Shown: positions 8,358-19,492, counted from the stretch's first letter. The stretch is 64,000 nucleotides of DNA from Myxococcales bacterium (GCA_016794465.1 JAEUKA010000014.1:124001-188000); one strand, 5' to 3'. The notes: a model not told the origin generated them from the sequence alone. Program-made: numbers and translations.

Positions 8358-8812
8358 GCCCGCCCGCTTGGCTGCTCGCCCTTGGGGTGCCAGGCAAGTG
8401 CATGGAGCCGCTTGCCGCAGCCCAGGAAAACCAGCGCCGCTTCAAGCTGGAGGTGGCCCGGAACCGGACCGTCTGGAGAGTTCGGGTCGATGGCTGCTGG
8501 CTCAGCTCGCCGCAACAGAAAAAGGTCGACTACCTGTTCTGCGTGGAAGAGCCGTCCGGCAGCTGGAAGCTGATCCTGGTCGAGCTAAAGGGCAAAGACT
8601 TTGGCCACGCGCTTGAGCAGATCCGTCAAGTCGTCGAGTTCATCAAAGCGCAGCCCACCTTCCACCAGCTCGGCAGCCAGCCGATTCAGGCGGTCGTGGT
8701 CCTCAGCAATGGCAACAATGTCCCCGCCTATCAGCGTGAACGCGACCGCTTGCGAGCCCGGCACGGCATCCAGGTCATCGCCAAGTCCCAGCACTACACC
8801 ATGACCCTCTAG
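8354..8812 (+). CDS. Small PD-(D/E)XK-like nuclease, partner of the ATPase
   Basis: 152 residues. The pattern KKVDYLFCVE, then LILVELKGKDF and AHALEQI-type helix, matches the PD-(D/E)XK core: metal Asp in a beta strand, E-x-K (VELKG) in the next strand, then a helix with Gln (QIRQVVEF). Small proteins of this fold act as DNases or RNases. The start codon sits inside the stop of the ATPase gene (ATGA). No TM or signal peptide. The motif assignment is by eye; a structural, non-catalytic member of the fold remains possible. Confidence 0.75.
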   Translation: MSPPAWLLALGVPGKCMEPLAAAQENQRRFKLEVARNRTVWRVRVDGCWLSSPQQKKVDYLFCVEEPSGSWKLILVELKGKDFGHALEQIRQVVEFIKAQPTFHQLGSQPIQAVVVLSNGNNVPAYQRERDRLRARHGIQVIAKSQHYTMTL

Positions 8813-8820
8813 CCGGCCCC

Positions 8821-9060
8821 AGGGAAGCCGCTTGGCTTCCAGCGCACCGCTTACTTGGCCTTGGGGAAGCCGCTTGGCTTCCAGCGCACCGCTTACTTGG
8901 TCTTGGGGAAGCCGCTTGGCTTCCAAAGCACCGCTTACTCGGCCTTGGGGAAGCCGCTTGGCTTCCGGAGCACCGCTCACTCGGCCTTGGGGAAGTCGCT
9001 TGGCTTCTTAGACACCGCTTCCTTGGCCTGGGGGAAGCCGCTTGGCTGCTTGGGGGCGGG
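8821..9060. repeat. Array of six 42-bp hairpin-forming tandem repeats
   Basis: Copies begin at 8821, 8863, 8905, 8947, 8989 and 9031, exactly 42 bp apart; the last is partial and diverged. Each carries GGAAGCC-GCTT-GGCTTCC, a 7-bp stem with a 4-nt loop, followed by a conserved ACCGCTTACT-type segment. The array fills the gap between two convergent genes, so it may stop transcription from both sides or be a REP/minisatellite element. Both strands are open through it (14-residue periods), but no ORF there has its own start context. Confidence 0.9.
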
Positions 9061-9888
9061 TTACTCAGTGGGAGGTGGCTCGGTGGGCTTGGTCGGGACG
9101 CGGCGGCGGGCACTGACTCTGGAGGCGGTGTAGAGGCTCGGGAAGTCGGCTTCGCCGGCTTCTCTGAGGAGGAAGCGGGCGGCGCGGGCGACTTCTTCGT
9201 AGAGCTGGACGAGCAGGGCGAAGGCGCGCCACACCGACTCTCGCGAGGCGTCGGGGCGGGGGCTGCGCAGCTCGCTGGTGATGCGCTGCGACAGGTGCAG
9301 CGCGGTGTCGGCATCGCCGGGGTGATAGAAGCGCTGATCGTGGATAAGCTGGGCATGCTCGCTGCGATACAGGGCCGCAAGGCGCCGCAGGTCCTCCGCC
9401 AGGTCCAGGTAGCCCTGCCCGGCCCGGATGTCGTCCACTTGCTTCTGCAGGTGGGCATCGTCGCGGAACTGGTAGGCGCAGACCTCGATCATGCGCTGGC
9501 GCAGGGACACCGACTCTTGGACCAGGGTCAGCGGCAGCTTGGCGGTCGAGGGCTCGGCCTCCGCCTGAGCGAGCCGCGACTGCGCCCACAGCAGCGCCTG
9601 CGCGCACAGCCCCAGGTCATCGATGGCGGCATGGTGAAACTCGGTCTTCGGCAGCGAGAGCAGGCGGGCGCGCAGGCTGGGATCGGACAGGCGCGGCACG
9701 GTGTCGCTTAGGACGAAGCTGGCAGCGGCCCGGACCTCGGCGCGCGGCGGACCCAGGCGGTCGGCAGCAATCGCGGCAAGCTGCGGCTGGAGCTTGGTGA
9801 AGGCCAGCTCTCCCGGGTCAGCGGCAGGGGGCGGACTCGGCGGCGTGGGCTTGGCAGGACTTGCGGGCTTCTTGCGTGGTGTGGGCAT
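9061..9888 (-). CDS. Hypothetical helical protein with Lys/Pro-rich N-terminus
   Basis: 275 residues. The first 30 are Lys/Pro/Ser-rich (KKPASPAKPTPP-type), the last 15 Pro/Thr-rich, and the middle is almost all alpha-helical with charged heptad-like stretches. No signal peptide, TM or recognised domain. Its stop codon lies directly at the edge of the 42-bp repeat array. In size, helical content and low-complexity ends it recalls the protein at 18660-19451, which also sits next to a roughly 42-bp array, but I cannot show homology by eye. Confidence 0.65.
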   Translation of the reverse strand: MPTPRKKPASPAKPTPPSPPPAADPGELAFTKLQPQLAAIAADRLGPPRAEVRAAASFVLSDTVPRLSDPSLRARLLSLPKTEFHHAAIDDLGLCAQALLWAQSRLAQAEAEPSTAKLPLTLVQESVSLRQRMIEVCAYQFRDDAHLQKQVDDIRAGQGYLDLAEDLRRLAALYRSEHAQLIHDQRFYHPGDADTALHLSQRITSELRSPRPDASRESVWRAFALLVQLYEEVARAARFLLREAGEADFPSLYTASRVSARRRVPTKPTEPPPTE

Positions 9889-10002
9889 GCCGGAATGAAA
9901 AGCCGCCCGCGTCCGGCTCGCAAGGGGAAATCACGCGGGCCGACTGAGGCGAATCGGCCAAGCCGTGCGGAAGCTTCTGTCCGGTGGATCGCAGCCGCTG
10001 GG

Positions 10003-10422
10003 TTACAGGCCGGTGCAGCAGCAGGAGACAGCGCCGACACCGAGGAACGGCTCGCTGCACTGGAAGCCCTTGTTCATGTTGCCGGCACAGACGGTGTTGT
10101 CGAACGACGCGCCGCCGTAGCGCTTGGTGTCGCCGGGCACTGCGCAGCCGTAGTTTTGGCAGCCTCGGTTCTGGCTGGCGCAGTACTCGCCGCAGTTGCC
10201 GAACTTTTCCAAGGTCGAGCCGGTGACGCACTTCGAGAGGGTCGGCTCGCCCTTTTGCTGCGGGGGGCCGCTGGGTCCGATGCCGAGGGCGGCGCAAGAG
10301 AAGGCGCTGGAGGCGAGCAGCAGGCCGCAGGCGACGCCAAGCAGCGAGCGGGTGAAGCGACCGAGGGAGGGCTGACCAGCAGGGGGGGAGGAAGCGCAGG
10401 AGCGATCAAGATGGCTTTGCAT
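10003..10422 (-). CDS. Cys-rich secreted or lipoprotein
   Basis: 139 residues. A basic N-terminus is followed by a hydrophobic core (LLGVACGLLLASSAFSC), either a signal peptide or an imperfect lipobox with Cys at the end. The mature part is small, with about ten cysteines in pairs and clusters (GNCGEYC, GCQNYGC, SCCCTGL), implying several disulfides outside the cytoplasm. No family recognised. It diverges from the ATP synthase operon, with about 143 bp between the two start codons. Confidence 0.7.
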   Translation of the reverse strand: MQSHLDRSCASSPPAGQPSLGRFTRSLLGVACGLLLASSAFSCAALGIGPSGPPQQKGEPTLSKCVTGSTLEKFGNCGEYCASQNRGCQNYGCAVPGDTKRYGGASFDNTVCAGNMNKGFQCSEPFLGVGAVSCCCTGL

Positions 10423-10504
10423 AAGCCATCATACAACGCCCGCCCCAAAGTCAGCCCAGCGCCGAACCAGCCGACAACCGCCAGTAGGTGTGGCGAGGAG
10501 TGGG

Positions 10505-10537
10505 CACTTGACACTTGCGTTGGGCAAGTGGTAAGTG
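10505..10537 (+). promoter_or_regulatory. Palindrome overlapping a putative atp promoter
   Basis: CACTTGACACTTGC (10505-10518) and GCAAGTGGTAAGTG (10524-10537) form a 14-nt inverted repeat with 12 matching pairs around a 5-nt centre. TTGACA at 10508-10513 could be a -35 box, with TAAGTG (10532-10537) 18 nt on as a weak -10. The site is 29 nt before the atpF' start and shared with the divergent gene, so it may be an operator. Promoter function is inferred. Confidence 0.45.
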
Positions 10538-10565
10538 CTCGCACCGAAACCCCCCCGGAGCATCC

Positions 10566-11051
10566 ATGATCTTGCAGGCACTCATGCTCGCGATACGCGA
10601 GGGAGCCGAGGAAAAAGCCCCGCCCGTCATCGACATTGACGGCACGGTACTTGTTCAGTTCGCGATCTTCGTCGCGATGTTCATCGTCCTTCGCCAGTTC
10701 CTCTTTAAGCCGTACATGAAGATGCGTGATGACAGGGCGCATCGGATCAGCTCGGCAGAGGCAACCGCCGACGAAACCCAGAAGCGCGCCGCCGCCATCG
10801 AGAAGCAAGTCAAAGAGAAGATGGACAAGGCGCGGCAGAGCGCCGATGACGAGCGGCTGAAGCTTCAGCACGAAGGCCGGCAGCGGGAAGAAGAGCTGCT
10901 GGCGGCGGCCCGGGAGCGAGCCCAAGGCCGCATCCGTGCCACCCGTGAGCAGGTCGCCGCGCAGGTGTCGCAGGCGCAGACCGAGCTGGCGCAGCGTGCC
11001 GAGGTGCTGTCCAAAGTCCTGGCGACCAAGCTGCTCGGACGAGAGGTCTAG
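10566..11051 (+). CDS. F-type ATP synthase subunit b' (first b subunit)
   Basis: 161 residues: a short lumenal N-terminus, one TM helix (about 28-46, VQFAIFVAMFIVLRQFLF) and a long charged coiled coil, the normal architecture of F-ATPase peripheral-stalk b subunits. It heads the operon, 3 nt before a second b gene, so the stalk is probably a b/b' heterodimer. The sequence after the helix (KPYMKMRDDRAHRI) matches the family's stator start. The operon continues b-delta-alpha-gamma-beta-epsilon. Confidence 0.88.
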   Translation: MILQALMLAIREGAEEKAPPVIDIDGTVLVQFAIFVAMFIVLRQFLFKPYMKMRDDRAHRISSAEATADETQKRAAAIEKQVKEKMDKARQSADDERLKLQHEGRQREEELLAAARERAQGRIRATREQVAAQVSQAQTELAQRAEVLSKVLATKLLGREV

Positions 11052-11054
11052 GCC

Positions 11055-12083
11055 ATGAAGAGACGTACTACGCTCGCCCAGCTCTCGCTCTGGCTGTCTG
11101 GCCTGGCGCTGCTGGCAGTGCCGCAGCTGTCGCAGGCGCAGCAGCCGGAAGCGCCGGTCGTGCACAAGCCCGAGGGCATTCCGACTCCGCAGCCGGTCCG
11201 CAACCCGGCGACGCAGTTTCCGCCGCTTCGAGCCGGGGGACCCGCTGCGGCCCAGCCGGTGGAAGCCGCACCTGCGCCGGCTCCAGCGGCTGCCGTCGCA
11301 GCGCCTGCCGAAGTCGCCGCGCCACCGGCAGCCCAGCCGACGCCCGAGCCGGCTCATGCCGAGCCGGTCCACGCCGAGCCGGTCCACGCTGAGCCTGCGC
11401 ATGCCGAGCCGGTCCACGCCGAGCCGGCCCATGATGCCCCCGCCGGTGGCGATCATGCCGCCCCGGCGCATGCGGAAGCTTCCCACGGGGAGCACGGGAG
11501 CGCCCACGGCGGTGCCCACGAAGCCGGCCCGGTGATCGAGAACTGGTGGAGCTGGGACTACGGTCCCGGCAAGAGCCATCACCACCCACCGTTTGGCTTT
11601 GCGCTCATCAACTTTGCGGTGTTCTTGCTGCTGCTGAACAAGCTCGCCGGCAAGAGCTGGAAAGAGTTCCTCGCCAACCGGCACCTCGAGGTCCGCAAGG
11701 CCCTCGACCGCGCGCGGGAGCTGGAGCAGAAGGCGCAAGAGCAGCTGGCCGAGTACGAGAAGAAAGGCCAGGCAATGCAGGCCGAGATCGACACGCTGCT
11801 CACGTCGATGAAGGCGCAGGCGCAGGTCGAGCGGCAGCGCATCATTGCCCACGCGGAGTCCGAGGCGGCGAAGCTGCTAAAGGATGCCGAGGCGCAGGTG
11901 CAGCAGACGATCGAAGGCGCCAAGCGGGATCTGGAGCGCAAGACGGCGCTGCTGGCGGTGGAGCTGGCCGAGAAGCTGGTGACGAGCCGCATCAATGAGT
12001 TCGATCAGCGGAACTTGGTCGAGCGCTTTGTCGCGCAGGTCGAGTCAGCCGCCAGCCAGCCGCCCACGGGAGGTCGCTCATGA
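11055..12083 (+). CDS. atpF: F-type ATP synthase subunit b with long secreted-type N-terminal extension
   Basis: 342 residues, about twice the usual length. The C-terminal part (from about 170) is a normal b subunit: TM FALINFAVFLLLLNKL and a long coiled coil ending in an EKLVTSRI-type helix. Ahead of it lie a signal-peptide-like start (LSLWLSGLALLAVPQLSQAQ, about 9-28) and about 130 residues rich in Ala, Pro, His and Glu, with tandem HAEPV/HAEPA units and a His-rich run (HGEHGSAHGGAH). This region should be periplasmic. Its role is unknown; metal binding or wall contact are guesses. The stop overlaps the atpH start by 4 nt. Confidence 0.88.
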   Translation: MKRRTTLAQLSLWLSGLALLAVPQLSQAQQPEAPVVHKPEGIPTPQPVRNPATQFPPLRAGGPAAAQPVEAAPAPAPAAAVAAPAEVAAPPAAQPTPEPAHAEPVHAEPVHAEPAHAEPVHAEPAHDAPAGGDHAAPAHAEASHGEHGSAHGGAHEAGPVIENWWSWDYGPGKSHHHPPFGFALINFAVFLLLLNKLAGKSWKEFLANRHLEVRKALDRARELEQKAQEQLAEYEKKGQAMQAEIDTLLTSMKAQAQVERQRIIAHAESEAAKLLKDAEAQVQQTIEGAKRDLERKTALLAVELAEKLVTSRINEFDQRNLVERFVAQVESAASQPPTGGRS

Positions 12084-12619
12084 TCAGCGGATCGGCATCA
12101 CGGCGCTACGCCCGCGCCATCCTCGGCATCGGACAAGCCCAGGACAACTTGGAGTCGCTGACCGCTGAGGTCGAGCAGCTCGCGCAGTCGATTGAAACCA
12201 GCGCCGATCTGCGGACGGTGCTGCTCAACCCCGCGTTCTCGCAGTCGCAGCGGCAGGATGTGCTGGCGCAGGTCTGTCAGCGGCTGGCCCTGTCGAAGAC
12301 GACGCAGAACCTGGCGCAGCTGCTGCTTGTGCGCGGACGGGTTCCGAACCTGCCCGGCATTGCGCGCAGCCTGCGACAAATGGTGGACGAGGTCGCGGGT
12401 CGAGTGCGGGTTCGGCTGGTATCTGCGAAGCCTCTTGATGCGGCGGCGGAAGCCCGGATTCGCTCGGCGCTGGGCAAGGCGACCGGCAAGACGGTGCTGT
12501 GTGAGAAGAGCGTGGACGAGTCGCTGCTCGGCGGGGTGATCACCCAGGTGGGCGATGTGATCTACGACGGCAGCCTGCGAGGCGAGCTAGAGAGCCTGAA
12601 GGCGCGCTGGCAGGGATAG
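12080..12619 (+). CDS. atpH: F-type ATP synthase subunit delta
   Basis: 179 residues, normal for delta (OSCP), which joins the b stalk to the top of the alpha3beta3 head. An N-terminal helical domain starts with the typical [12 protein letters not shown], and the C-terminal block reads [25 protein letters not shown], the family signature. The start overlaps the atpF stop (ATGA), consistent with coupled translation. Confidence 0.95.
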   Translation: MISGSASRRYARAILGIGQAQDNLESLTAEVEQLAQSIETSADLRTVLLNPAFSQSQRQDVLAQVCQRLALSKTTQNLAQLLLVRGRVPNLPGIARSLRQMVDEVAGRVRVRLVSAKPLDAAAEARIRSALGKATGKTVLCEKSVDESLLGGVITQVGDVIYDGSLRGELESLKARWQG

Positions 12620-12637
12620 TCATCAGTCATCTTGCGC

Positions 12638-12651
12638 CGCTTCCGGAAGCG
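12638..12651. promoter_or_regulatory. Palindrome in the atpH-atpA gap
   Basis: A perfect 14-bp palindrome, CGCTTCCGGAAGCG, extended by outer GCCGC/GCGGC-like pairing, sits in the only sizeable gap of the operon (91 nt). It could be an RNA processing or attenuating hairpin that sets the higher output of alpha and beta; this is inference. Confidence 0.35.
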
Positions 12652-12710
12652 AGAGCGGCTTTACCGATATTGGCCTCCCTCGCCGGATGGCACAGGAGGC
12701 AGGAGCAGCT

Positions 12711-14252
<1,542 letters not shown>

Positions 14253-14255
14253 TCC

Positions 14256-15221
14256 ATGCCTTCGCTGAAATCAATCCGCAAGCGCATTGCCTCGGTGAAG
14301 AACACCCAGAAGATCACCAAGGCGATGAAGATGGTGGCCACGGCGAAGCTGCGTCGGGCCCAGGATGCGGTGAAGGCGATTCGACCCTATGCCAACCACC
14401 TGGGGGACATCGCGGAGGATCTGGCGGCGCGGCTTTTGGCTGAGCCCGAGCTTCAGGCTGGCGGCGAAGGGCAAGACGAGCCCACGACAGATGGTGGACC
14501 GTCGCTATCGCTCTTGCACAAGATCCTCGTCGGCGGAACCGATAAGCGGGTGCGGCTGGTGGTCGTCTCGGCGGATCGTGGCCTGGCCGGTGCCTACAAC
14601 AGCAGCATCTTCCGGCGGGCCGAGCGCTTCGCCACCGAGATCAAGCTGCAAGAGGGGCACAGCCTCGATGTGGTCGTGGTCGGCAAGAAGGGTCGCGACT
14701 ACTTCCGCCGTCGGCCCTTCAAGGTCGTCGCTGAGCTGCCGGGCGTCGAGCCCAAGACTGCCGCCAAGCGTGCCCGCGAGCTGAGCAGTCAGCTCAATGA
14801 AGCGCTGCTCGGCAATGAAGTCGACGCGATCTACGTGCTCTATAACGAGTTCAAGTCGGCAGCGAGCCAGGTGGTCCGGCTGGAGCGACTGCTCCCGGTC
14901 AAGGTTCGTACGTCGGTGCGCAAGCAAGAGGAGGAGTCGCAAGATGAGCCCAAGCTGCTCATCGACTTCATCTATGAGCCGGATCGCCCGGCAGTGCTCA
15001 CGCACCTTCTGCCGCTGTTTCTGGAAACCGAGCTGTGCCGCATCTTTTTGGAGGCGATTGCCTCGGAGATGGGCGCCCGCATGAGCGCGATGGACAACGC
15101 CTCACGCAACGCCAAGGAAATGATTGCTCGGCTGACCCTGCAATATAACCGCGCCCGCCAAGCCGCCATCACCAAGGAGCTGATGGAAATCGTCGGTGGA
15201 GCCGAGGCGCTAAAGGGATAG
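14256..15221 (+). CDS. atpG: F-type ATP synthase subunit gamma
   Basis: 321 residues, the rotor shaft. The N-terminal helix [20 protein letters not shown] and the C-terminal helix with ASRNAKEMI...[23 protein letters not shown] are diagnostic. It is about 30 residues longer than E. coli gamma, mostly from a Glu/Gly/Gln-rich insert near residues 63-85 and a Lys/Glu-rich loop near 225-235. It lies between alpha (3 nt gap) and beta (6 nt gap). Confidence 0.96.
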   Translation: MPSLKSIRKRIASVKNTQKITKAMKMVATAKLRRAQDAVKAIRPYANHLGDIAEDLAARLLAEPELQAGGEGQDEPTTDGGPSLSLLHKILVGGTDKRVRLVVVSADRGLAGAYNSSIFRRAERFATEIKLQEGHSLDVVVVGKKGRDYFRRRPFKVVAELPGVEPKTAAKRARELSSQLNEALLGNEVDAIYVLYNEFKSAASQVVRLERLLPVKVRTSVRKQEEESQDEPKLLIDFIYEPDRPAVLTHLLPLFLETELCRIFLEAIASEMGARMSAMDNASRNAKEMIARLTLQYNRARQAAITKELMEIVGGAEALKG

Positions 15222-16685
<1,464 letters not shown>

Positions 16686-16689
16686 GCCC

Positions 16690-17085
16690 ATGATCGCGCT
16701 GCATGTGGTGACCCCCGAGGGCAAGACCCTCGACCAAGAAGTGGACGAGGTGACGCTGCCAGGACTGCTGGGCGAGTTTGGTGTGCTGCCCGGCCACGTT
16801 CCGATGCTGTCAGCGATGAAGGCCGGGGTGCTGCGCTACCGCCGAGGCCAAGAGCGCGGTCTGGTCGCAGTCGGTCCAGGCTTTGCCGAGGTCGATGGCA
16901 AAGACAAGGTGGTCGCCCTGGTCCAGCGGGCGCTGCCTTCGTCGCGTCTCTCCAGCGAAGCCGCCGACCAGCTCCTGGCCGATGCCAGCGAGCGACTCAA
17001 GGGTGACAAGTCCGAGCGCGGCAGTGCCGAAGCCGACCGTGACTTCGCCCTCGCCCAGCTCGAAGCCCTCGGCAAGAAGTCGTAG
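16690..17085 (+). CDS. atpC: F-type ATP synthase subunit epsilon
   Basis: 131 residues. The N-terminal beta-sandwich begins MIALHVVTPEGKTLDQEVDEVTLPG and continues GEFGVLPGHVPMLSAMKAG, the family hallmark, followed by a C-terminal two-helix region (about 90-131). Epsilon couples the rotor to the c-ring and can inhibit ATP hydrolysis. It ends the operon; no atpB (a) or atpE (c) gene of this complex is in the window. Confidence 0.95.
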   Translation: MIALHVVTPEGKTLDQEVDEVTLPGLLGEFGVLPGHVPMLSAMKAGVLRYRRGQERGLVAVGPGFAEVDGKDKVVALVQRALPSSRLSSEAADQLLADASERLKGDKSERGSAEADRDFALAQLEALGKKS

Positions 17086-17098
17086 CCCTCCCTGCCCC

Positions 17099-17115
17099 GC
17101 CCCACTTAGGGGGGC
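17099..17115 (+). terminator. Weak hairpin after the atp operon
   Basis: GCCCC (17099-17103) and GGGGC (17111-17115) form a 5-bp stem 13 nt after the atpC stop, followed by AATCAATCTT rather than a clean T run. A possible but weak intrinsic terminator. Confidence 0.3.
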
Positions 17116-17193
17116 AATCAATCTTCCTTCAGCCACTGCGCAGCCCGTAGGTTCTGTTATTGGGTTGGACCGGCCCCCTGATAACCTGATCCG

Positions 17194-18585
17194 ATGCGTC
17201 TACACGGCTTGATACGGCCCATCCCCTGTACAGTCTTTGCTCCCCTCTTGCTGAGCGTGCTCACGTCTGCCGACTGGATCGCAGGAGGCCCCGCGCACAG
17301 TGGGACAGCCTATGCAGAGTCGGGCCAGGCATCATCCATCGACTCCGCAGCCCTCGATCGAGCACTCGCCACCACGCGATCCGAGCTGGCCGCAGCGTGT
17401 GGCCGAGCCATCCCGATTCGCGTAGACATCGGTAGCTTCATCAAGCATCCGTTCAAGCCGTCAGAGCGTGATGTAGCGTCGAGATCTGACCCAGAGCTCC
17501 AAGTGGAACGACTCGCGTCCCTTGGCTCGAGCTTTTCATCCCATATGCAGGCGCTTTGTCGAAAGGACTCGGGACTGGCTGGCAAGGTGCAGTCGCTGGT
17601 CGTGCGCACCTATGAAGAGGTCGCGGATGGGAAGCAGGACACCGCGAACATTTATGTCGATCGAATGAGCACCGGCAGCCGCTACGTCTTCGCAGGCAAG
17701 GCCGGCCTGCGCCGGGGTTACACCGTCTATCATCTGGAGAACGGAATTCTCAGCGCGTACTGCGACTACTCCGAAGGCTGCACAGAGACGGATCTGCGCG
17801 GCGTCCCCGGGCTGGGGGTCGGCGCAGGCACAGCCATCAACAGTGATGACGGCCCGCGCGGCGGCACCAAGGACGGCAGCGGTGGCTGTGTGTCGGTAGA
17901 CGGAGAGCAGGTCTGTGCCAGGGGCTCGCTGGGGTTTGCCGCTGCAGTTGAGTCTGGAGACTGTAGCAAGGCGAAGACCACCCGCATTGCCGTGGAGTGC
18001 CGGCAGCGCCTGGCCGCGGTCAAGTCGTTCCACGCCGAGGGCTGCGCAATCGCCGAGGCGCACGCTGCCGTGGTGCAGCAAGGCAGTAGCTTTGGCGGTC
18101 ATACTCCCAACGCGTTTTTTGTCTCTCTGCTCAAGCGGCTGCAAGCCTGCAACGATGCCGAGCAGCTCCGCACTGTCCTCGATGCCCGCTGGGTCCCAAA
18201 CTACCGGACCCTGCGCATCGGCGGTGAAGGGCAGGAAGAAGAAGTCGAGCTACACGGCAAGATCCGCAAGTCTGTGATCGCGGCGTGCAGCGCCCTGCGG
18301 CCCCGCATCTCGGAGAGCCGCCTGATCGGGCTCCTTTATCACTGCGCGGCGGCGGCAGACGGCTCCCTGCTGTCCTATCCCTGGCCCAGCCGAAACCAGG
18401 ATCAAGCCCGGCTGCGCAGTGCCCAGTCCGCTCGCATCGAAGGGGACCGGCGAGACAGTGCAGCCTCCCACGCCGACTTTGAGCGCCGCAAGGGGCTGCC
18501 GATGGCCGCGACCCTCTGTCGAGGATCAGGCCGGAAGATGGCAAGCTGCATCACCAACTGCCGCAAGAACTACACCTGCCGCTAG
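17194..18585 (+). CDS. Hypothetical secreted Cys-containing protein
   Basis: 463 residues with a likely signal peptide (VFAPLLLSVLTSADWIAG region, about residues 12-40). The mature part has about 16 cysteines spread in pairs (CDYSEGC, CVSVDGEQVC, CITNCRKNYTC at the end), implying an oxidising location. About 120-175 looks like a beta domain (VQSLVVRTYEEV, RYVFAGKAGLRRGYTVYHLENG). No family recognised. Start ATG 17194 lies 108 nt after atpC, in the same direction but with a hairpin between. Confidence 0.7.
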   Translation: MRLHGLIRPIPCTVFAPLLLSVLTSADWIAGGPAHSGTAYAESGQASSIDSAALDRALATTRSELAAACGRAIPIRVDIGSFIKHPFKPSERDVASRSDPELQVERLASLGSSFSSHMQALCRKDSGLAGKVQSLVVRTYEEVADGKQDTANIYVDRMSTGSRYVFAGKAGLRRGYTVYHLENGILSAYCDYSEGCTETDLRGVPGLGVGAGTAINSDDGPRGGTKDGSGGCVSVDGEQVCARGSLGFAAAVESGDCSKAKTTRIAVECRQRLAAVKSFHAEGCAIAEAHAAVVQQGSSFGGHTPNAFFVSLLKRLQACNDAEQLRTVLDARWVPNYRTLRIGGEGQEEEVELHGKIRKSVIAACSALRPRISESRLIGLLYHCAAAADGSLLSYPWPSRNQDQARLRSAQSARIEGDRRDSAASHADFERRKGLPMAATLCRGSGRKMASCITNCRKNYTCR

Positions 18586-18659
18586 CCCAGATCCGGGCCG
18601 GCTGCTTCTCTACTGCTGCTGCGAGGAGCGCTGCGACTCGACAATCGCCCCCTCTCCCC

Positions 18660-19451
18660 CTACCCGCCACTCGGCTCGGGGTCCACGACCGGGATCGGGG
18701 CGGGGGACTCGGGGTCTTCTTTTTTGGCGGACTTGGTCGGGGCCAGCTTTTCGCGGTATTCGTCGACCGGGCGCAAGGCTTCTTGGGCGGCGGCGTGCTC
18801 TGTGGGATCACCCGAGACGCACAGCGCCACCAGCTGGATCTGGTGCGCCAAGATGGCTTGCTGGGCCCGCTTGCGCAGCGCACCGAGGTCGGGCCGCTTG
18901 GCAGGGACAGTTCGCTTCTTGGGATCAGCACCGACCATCTGCCCGTAGGCGATGTGGCAGCTGAGCAGCTCGGCGACAAACGGCTTGCCGATGAGCTGCT
19001 CCAAAAGCGGCAGCTGACCCGACATCTTGAGCCAGCTGATCCGTGACTCGGCCTCGGCCCACTGCGCCCCGTACTCCAGCTGGGTAAAGCGCAGCCCATC
19101 AGCGAACAGCTTGCCGTGCAGGATCTGCGCATGGAAGACCTCTGGGTGATCCTGCGGCGGCAGCTCTAGCCAGCCGAGCAGGCGCAGCTCGACCGCCGCC
19201 CAGCTGTGATCGGCGGCTTGATCGATGGGACGCTTGGGCCCCGGCGGGTCCAGACCCACCGAGTCGGCCATGCCATTTGCCAGCAGCTGGACCGCACGCT
19301 GCAAGACGCCACAGCTGCGCTTGATCGCTGGCACGGCAATGCCCGCCGAAGAAGCCAACAGCTGCCTTCCCAGTGCGACGGTGGTGGCGTTGTCGAGATA
19401 CGGGGGCAGGCGCGTGTATCGAGACGGGTCAAACTCTTGCTCAGTATCCAT
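18660..19451 (-). CDS. Hypothetical helical protein with acidic/Pro-rich C-terminus
   Basis: 263 residues, predicted almost entirely helical, no signal peptide or TM. The C-terminal 30 residues are Lys/Asp/Glu/Pro-rich (APTKSAKKEDPESPAP-type). The start is well supported: GGAGGC ribosome site, an inverted repeat and a putative promoter lie directly upstream, and a 42/43-bp array further upstream. Function unknown. It may be of the same general type as 9061-9888, also next to a 42-bp array. Confidence 0.72.
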   Translation of the reverse strand: MDTEQEFDPSRYTRLPPYLDNATTVALGRQLLASSAGIAVPAIKRSCGVLQRAVQLLANGMADSVGLDPPGPKRPIDQAADHSWAAVELRLLGWLELPPQDHPEVFHAQILHGKLFADGLRFTQLEYGAQWAEAESRISWLKMSGQLPLLEQLIGKPFVAELLSCHIAYGQMVGADPKKRTVPAKRPDLGALRKRAQQAILAHQIQLVALCVSGDPTEHAAAQEALRPVDEYREKLAPTKSAKKEDPESPAPIPVVDPEPSGG

Positions 19452-19461
19452 GGGGCCTCCT

Positions 19462-19482
19462 TTGTCCAGACTGGTCGGACAA
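19462..19482. promoter_or_regulatory. Inverted repeat in the 5' leader of the gene at 18660-19451
   Basis: TTGTCC (19462-19467) and GGACAA (19477-19482) are perfect inverted hexamers 9 nt apart; inside them CAGACTGGTC adds partial symmetry. The site lies between the putative -10 box and the ribosome site, a position where a bound repressor would block the gene. Confidence 0.4.
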
Positions 19483-19492
19483 TTGGCTGTTT

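Noticed and set aside
8821-9060. CRISPR array
   Set aside because: Repeats are contiguous with no unique spacers and no cas genes nearby; the same holds for 19583-19945.
8585-9458. Long ORFs on both strands through the 42-bp array, encoding 14-residue periodic peptides
   Set aside because: Periodicity follows from a repeat length divisible by three; no start or ribosome site, and both strands are equally open.
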